NCBI GenBank assembly: GCA_029260695.1
Contig: JAJDCT010000426.1
Coordinates: 1 to 6,063 of the forward strand
DNA: 6,063 bases
Direction of reading: 5' to 3'
Origin: Phycisphaeraceae bacterium
Lineage (GTDB): Bacteria > Planctomycetota > Phycisphaerae > Phycisphaerales > Phycisphaeraceae
Below are positions 3,916 through 6,063 of this stretch, in pieces. Position numbers and translations under genes: made by a program. The notes under the pieces are model-generated. The model was not told where the DNA came from. It was given only the letters and a program-made list of their open reading frames with translations, and did not search any database. Every line of letters begins with the position of its first letter. The stretch's first letter is position 1.

Positions 3916-6063
3916 ATGAACACACGCAACGACCACGCCTGGGGTGATACCAAACAAGCCCCTTGGCGGCGGACATGCGCCTGGTTAAAGGTGGGCTGGG
4001 CGGTATCGCTAGGTGTGTTGTGTGTGCAGTTGATTTCGGTGCCAACCGTGACAGCGGCGGGGGGGATCGCTCCTCCCAGCGTGGCAAGTCCTTTGGCCGA
4101 CCCGGTGGTGGGTAGCGACGCGGTATTCTTCGCACGCAAGGTCACGGCATGGGAAGACGGTGACGCGTCGTATCTGTTGCTCGAGGGTGACGCGGGGTTC
4201 TCGATCGGGGTCTACGGCTTCCGGGCAGACGCGGCCGTGGTCAGGATCGATACTCAGGCCATCCCGGGCAGGACCATCAGGCACCTGTCGATCTATCTGG
4301 ATAACGCCCGGCCCCTGCGCGGTCACGGCCCGGTGACTGCCCAAGCCAAACGCCTCCTGGTCACCGCCTCGACCCACGGCGAGGTTCAGGTTCATAACGA
4401 TTTATTCGTCCCACAAGACAGCGCCCCCGGCCACGGGCTGATCGTCGACGCCAACGCCCGGTTCCAACGCCGACATGCGGCGCTGGCGCGGGTGACGATC
4501 CAGACGCCGACCGATCCTCTATTCGACCCTGCGATATTCGAGTCACGTCTGGCGAAGCAACGTGAGGCCGAGCCTGTCGCACGCACGACACCCCAACCAC
4601 ACCCAGACGCCACAAACGACCAAACCGGCACGGCCCACGCAGATACTGCCGCCACGCAACCGGCAGTCGTGCAGGCACCAGGCCCAACGCCCCAGCCGAT
4701 CCCCAACGCCCAGCCCCGACCCGGCCAAGACGAACCGGGGCAACCGCCACTGGCCGATGCTTCACAAGATCAGCCACCCGCCTTAGCTGAAACAGTGGCG
4801 GCCGACGGATCTGCCAAAGACGACAACGTCCTGCCGACCAAAGGCACCGTCAGCCTCATCGCCGACCGGGTCGTATTTGACCAGGGTGACGACGAGTCCA
4901 CGGTGATGCTGATCGGGAACGTGCGCCTTTTCTACGGTGATTTTGATAAGCAACGCGATGTCTCGCTCCAGGCCGAGCGAGTCGTGGTTTTCCTGGATGG
5001 CAGAGACTCAGACGCCCCGATCGCTCCGGATGCTGTCGATGCCGGGCGTGTCCGTGGGGTGTACCTGGAAGACAACGTGGTCATTACCGACACCGGCTTC
5101 ACGGTCCGTGCGCCCCGGGTGTATTACGATGTCAGGCAGAACAAGGCCACGCTCCTCGAGGCCGTGATGTACAGCTTCGATGCCACCCGTCAGCTCCCTC
5201 TGTACATGCGTGCCCAGACCGTCCGTCAGACCTCGGCCACGAGTTTTGAAGCCGAGGAGGTCCAACTGACCACCAGCGACTTCGCCGAACCGCATTTCGC
5301 GATCGGTGCCGCACGGATCACCCTCGACCAAGAGCAGGTCAAGACCGGCGACGCCGCCAACGGCACCGCTGGCACGGGGGTCACCAACAAGTTCACCGCC
5401 AAGCACACCACGCTTCGTGTCCGCGGCAAACCACTGTTTTACTGGCCCTACTTCGAAGGCAGCCCGGCGGATGTCCCGATCAAAAAAGTCAAGGTCGGAT
5501 TCGACAGTGACACCGGCACGGAGATCGAGACGACTTGGGATGTCTTCGCGCTGGCCGGCCGAGAAGCCCCCGACGGCGTCAAGCTCCTAGCCAACAGTGA
5601 CTGGATCGGTCAGCACGGCGCGGCGGCGGGTGCGGAACTGGAATACGGCCTGGAAAACATGTTCGGCAGGGCCCAAGCGTACCTCCTGCTCGACGACAAC
5701 GGCACCGACGAGATCGGCGGGCGGCGCGACATCGACCAGGACGGCGGCACGCGCGGGTTCTACCAGTGGCAGCACCGCCATTTCCTCGAAAACGGCTCGG
5801 AGCTCTCGCTCGAAAGCGCATTCGTCTCCGATGAAACCTTCCTCGAAGAATTTTTCCGTGACGAGGCCAACGAAGCCAAGCAGTACGAGAACTCGATCTA
5901 CTGGAAGACCCAAGAGGGCGACCAGGCGCTGACGTTCCTGACCCGCTACGACTCGACGGACTTCACCCCCCAACTCACCACGCTCCAGACCCCCGGCTAC
6001 ACCGTCGACAAGGCCCCCGAGTTCGCTTACTACCGCACCGGCACGAGCTTCGGGGGTGACAGG
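3916..6063 (+). CDS. lptD: LptD-like LPS-assembly outer-membrane protein, 3' end missing
   Basis: LptD forms the outer-membrane barrel that receives lipopolysaccharide from the periplasmic LptA bridge and inserts it into the outer leaflet. 716 codons are open to the window edge without a stop. A signal or anchor segment spans about 18-47 (basic WRR, hydrophobic stretch, VTAA at 45-48). A first beta-rich, OstA-like region covers about 66-195. A Pro/Gln/Ala/Thr-rich linker runs about 214-300. A clear OstA/LptA-type jellyroll follows at about 311-420: VSLIADRVVFDQ, MLIGNVRLFYG (331-341), VSLQAERVVVFLD, NVVITDTGFTVRAPRVYYD. Next comes the LptD signature LRVRGKPLFYWPYFEG (500-515), then alternating strands of the early barrel. 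The barrel here begins near residue 520, against about 200 in E. coli LptD (784 residues in all), so the full protein should exceed 1000 residues. No cysteine occurs after residue 36. The start at 3916 is supported by a Shine-Dalgarno sequence and a plausible promoter. OstA-domain family membership is firm; LptD function itself is likely. Confidence 0.85.
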   Translation, partial: MNTRNDHAWGDTKQAPWRRTCAWLKVGWAVSLGVLCVQLISVPTVTAAGGIAPPSVASPLADPVVGSDAVFFARKVTAWEDGDASYLLLEGDAGFSIGVYGFRADAAVVRIDTQAIPGRTIRHLSIYLDNARPLRGHGPVTAQAKRLLVTASTHGEVQVHNDLFVPQDSAPGHGLIVDANARFQRRHAALARVTIQTPTDPLFDPAIFESRLAKQREAEPVARTTPQPHPDATNDQTGTAHADTAATQPAVVQAPGPTPQPIPNAQPRPGQDEPGQPPLADASQDQPPALAETVAADGSAKDDNVLPTKGTVSLIADRVVFDQGDDESTVMLIGNVRLFYGDFDKQRDVSLQAERVVVFLDGRDSDAPIAPDAVDAGRVRGVYLEDNVVITDTGFTVRAPRVYYDVRQNKATLLEAVMYSFDATRQLPLYMRAQTVRQTSATSFEAEEVQLTTSDFAEPHFAIGAARITLDQEQVKTGDAANGTAGTGVTNKFTAKHTTLRVRGKPLFYWPYFEGSPADVPIKKVKVGFDSDTGTEIETTWDVFALAGREAPDGVKLLANSDWIGQHGAAAGAELEYGLENMFGRAQAYLLLDDNGTDEIGGRRDIDQDGGTRGFYQWQHRHFLENGSELSLESAFVSDETFLEEFFRDEANEAKQYENSIYWKTQEGDQALTFLTRYDSTDFTPQLTTLQTPGYTVDKAPEFAYYRTGTSFGGDR

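Noticed and set aside
4361..4777. Minus-strand open frame of 138 codons
   Set aside because: It is antisense to the proline-rich linker of the LptD-like gene, where biased codons leave long stop-free shadows.
1..6063. CRISPR array, tRNA or rRNA, insertion sequence, toxin-antitoxin or defence genes
   Set aside because: No regularly spaced repeats with spacers, tRNA T-loop signatures, transposase motifs or defence-type domains are visible.

Overview
This is a GC-rich bacterial window with one convergent or terminal repeat region, a divergent gene pair and a run of plus-strand genes. The organism is probably a Gram-negative with a full outer membrane, because the last gene is an LptD-type lipopolysaccharide-assembly protein and another gene encodes a lipoprotein. 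A planctomycete (Phycisphaerae-like) origin is my best guess. It rests on the style of the intergenic repeats, the PmtA/OlsG-type lipid methyltransferase and the enlarged LptD-like protein with a second jellyroll and a proline-rich linker. This is an inference from pattern, not a database match.

Layout: 1-211 has no supportable gene and is mostly a nested inverted-repeat element (about 32-197) built partly from 10-bp units. thiS (1337 to 1134) and thiG (1066 to 212) lie on the minus strand and form a thiamine-thiazole operon. Their 67-bp gap consists of short tandem repeats with a strong G-quadruplex motif. A 92-bp divergent region (1338-1429) holds a consensus -10 box for thiSG that also reads as a near-consensus -10 box on the plus strand. 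On the plus strand follow a ROK-family sugar kinase-like gene (1430-2263), a thioredoxin-fold lipoprotein (2331-2954) and a PmtA/OlsG-like SAM-dependent lipid N-methyltransferase (2951-3673). The last two overlap by four bases. Bases 3674-3915 carry no supportable gene; their end holds a plausible promoter and ribosome binding site for the final gene. That gene, an lptD-like open frame from 3916, runs off the window end after 716 codons without a stop.

How the genes relate: thiS and thiG act together, ThiS supplying sulfur as a thiocarboxylate and ThiG building the thiazole phosphate of thiamine. The lipoprotein, the methyltransferase and LptD all concern the cell envelope (periplasmic redox, membrane lipid headgroups, LPS export), so 2331-6063 reads as an envelope-biogenesis neighbourhood. 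The ROK protein lacks the family's zinc motif and its substrate is unclear.

I found no convincing new multi-gene system. The most unusual items are the nested repeat element, the repeat-filled thiS-thiG junction, the symmetric -10 box, the zinc-less ROK protein and the cysteine-free, two-jellyroll LptD-like protein.
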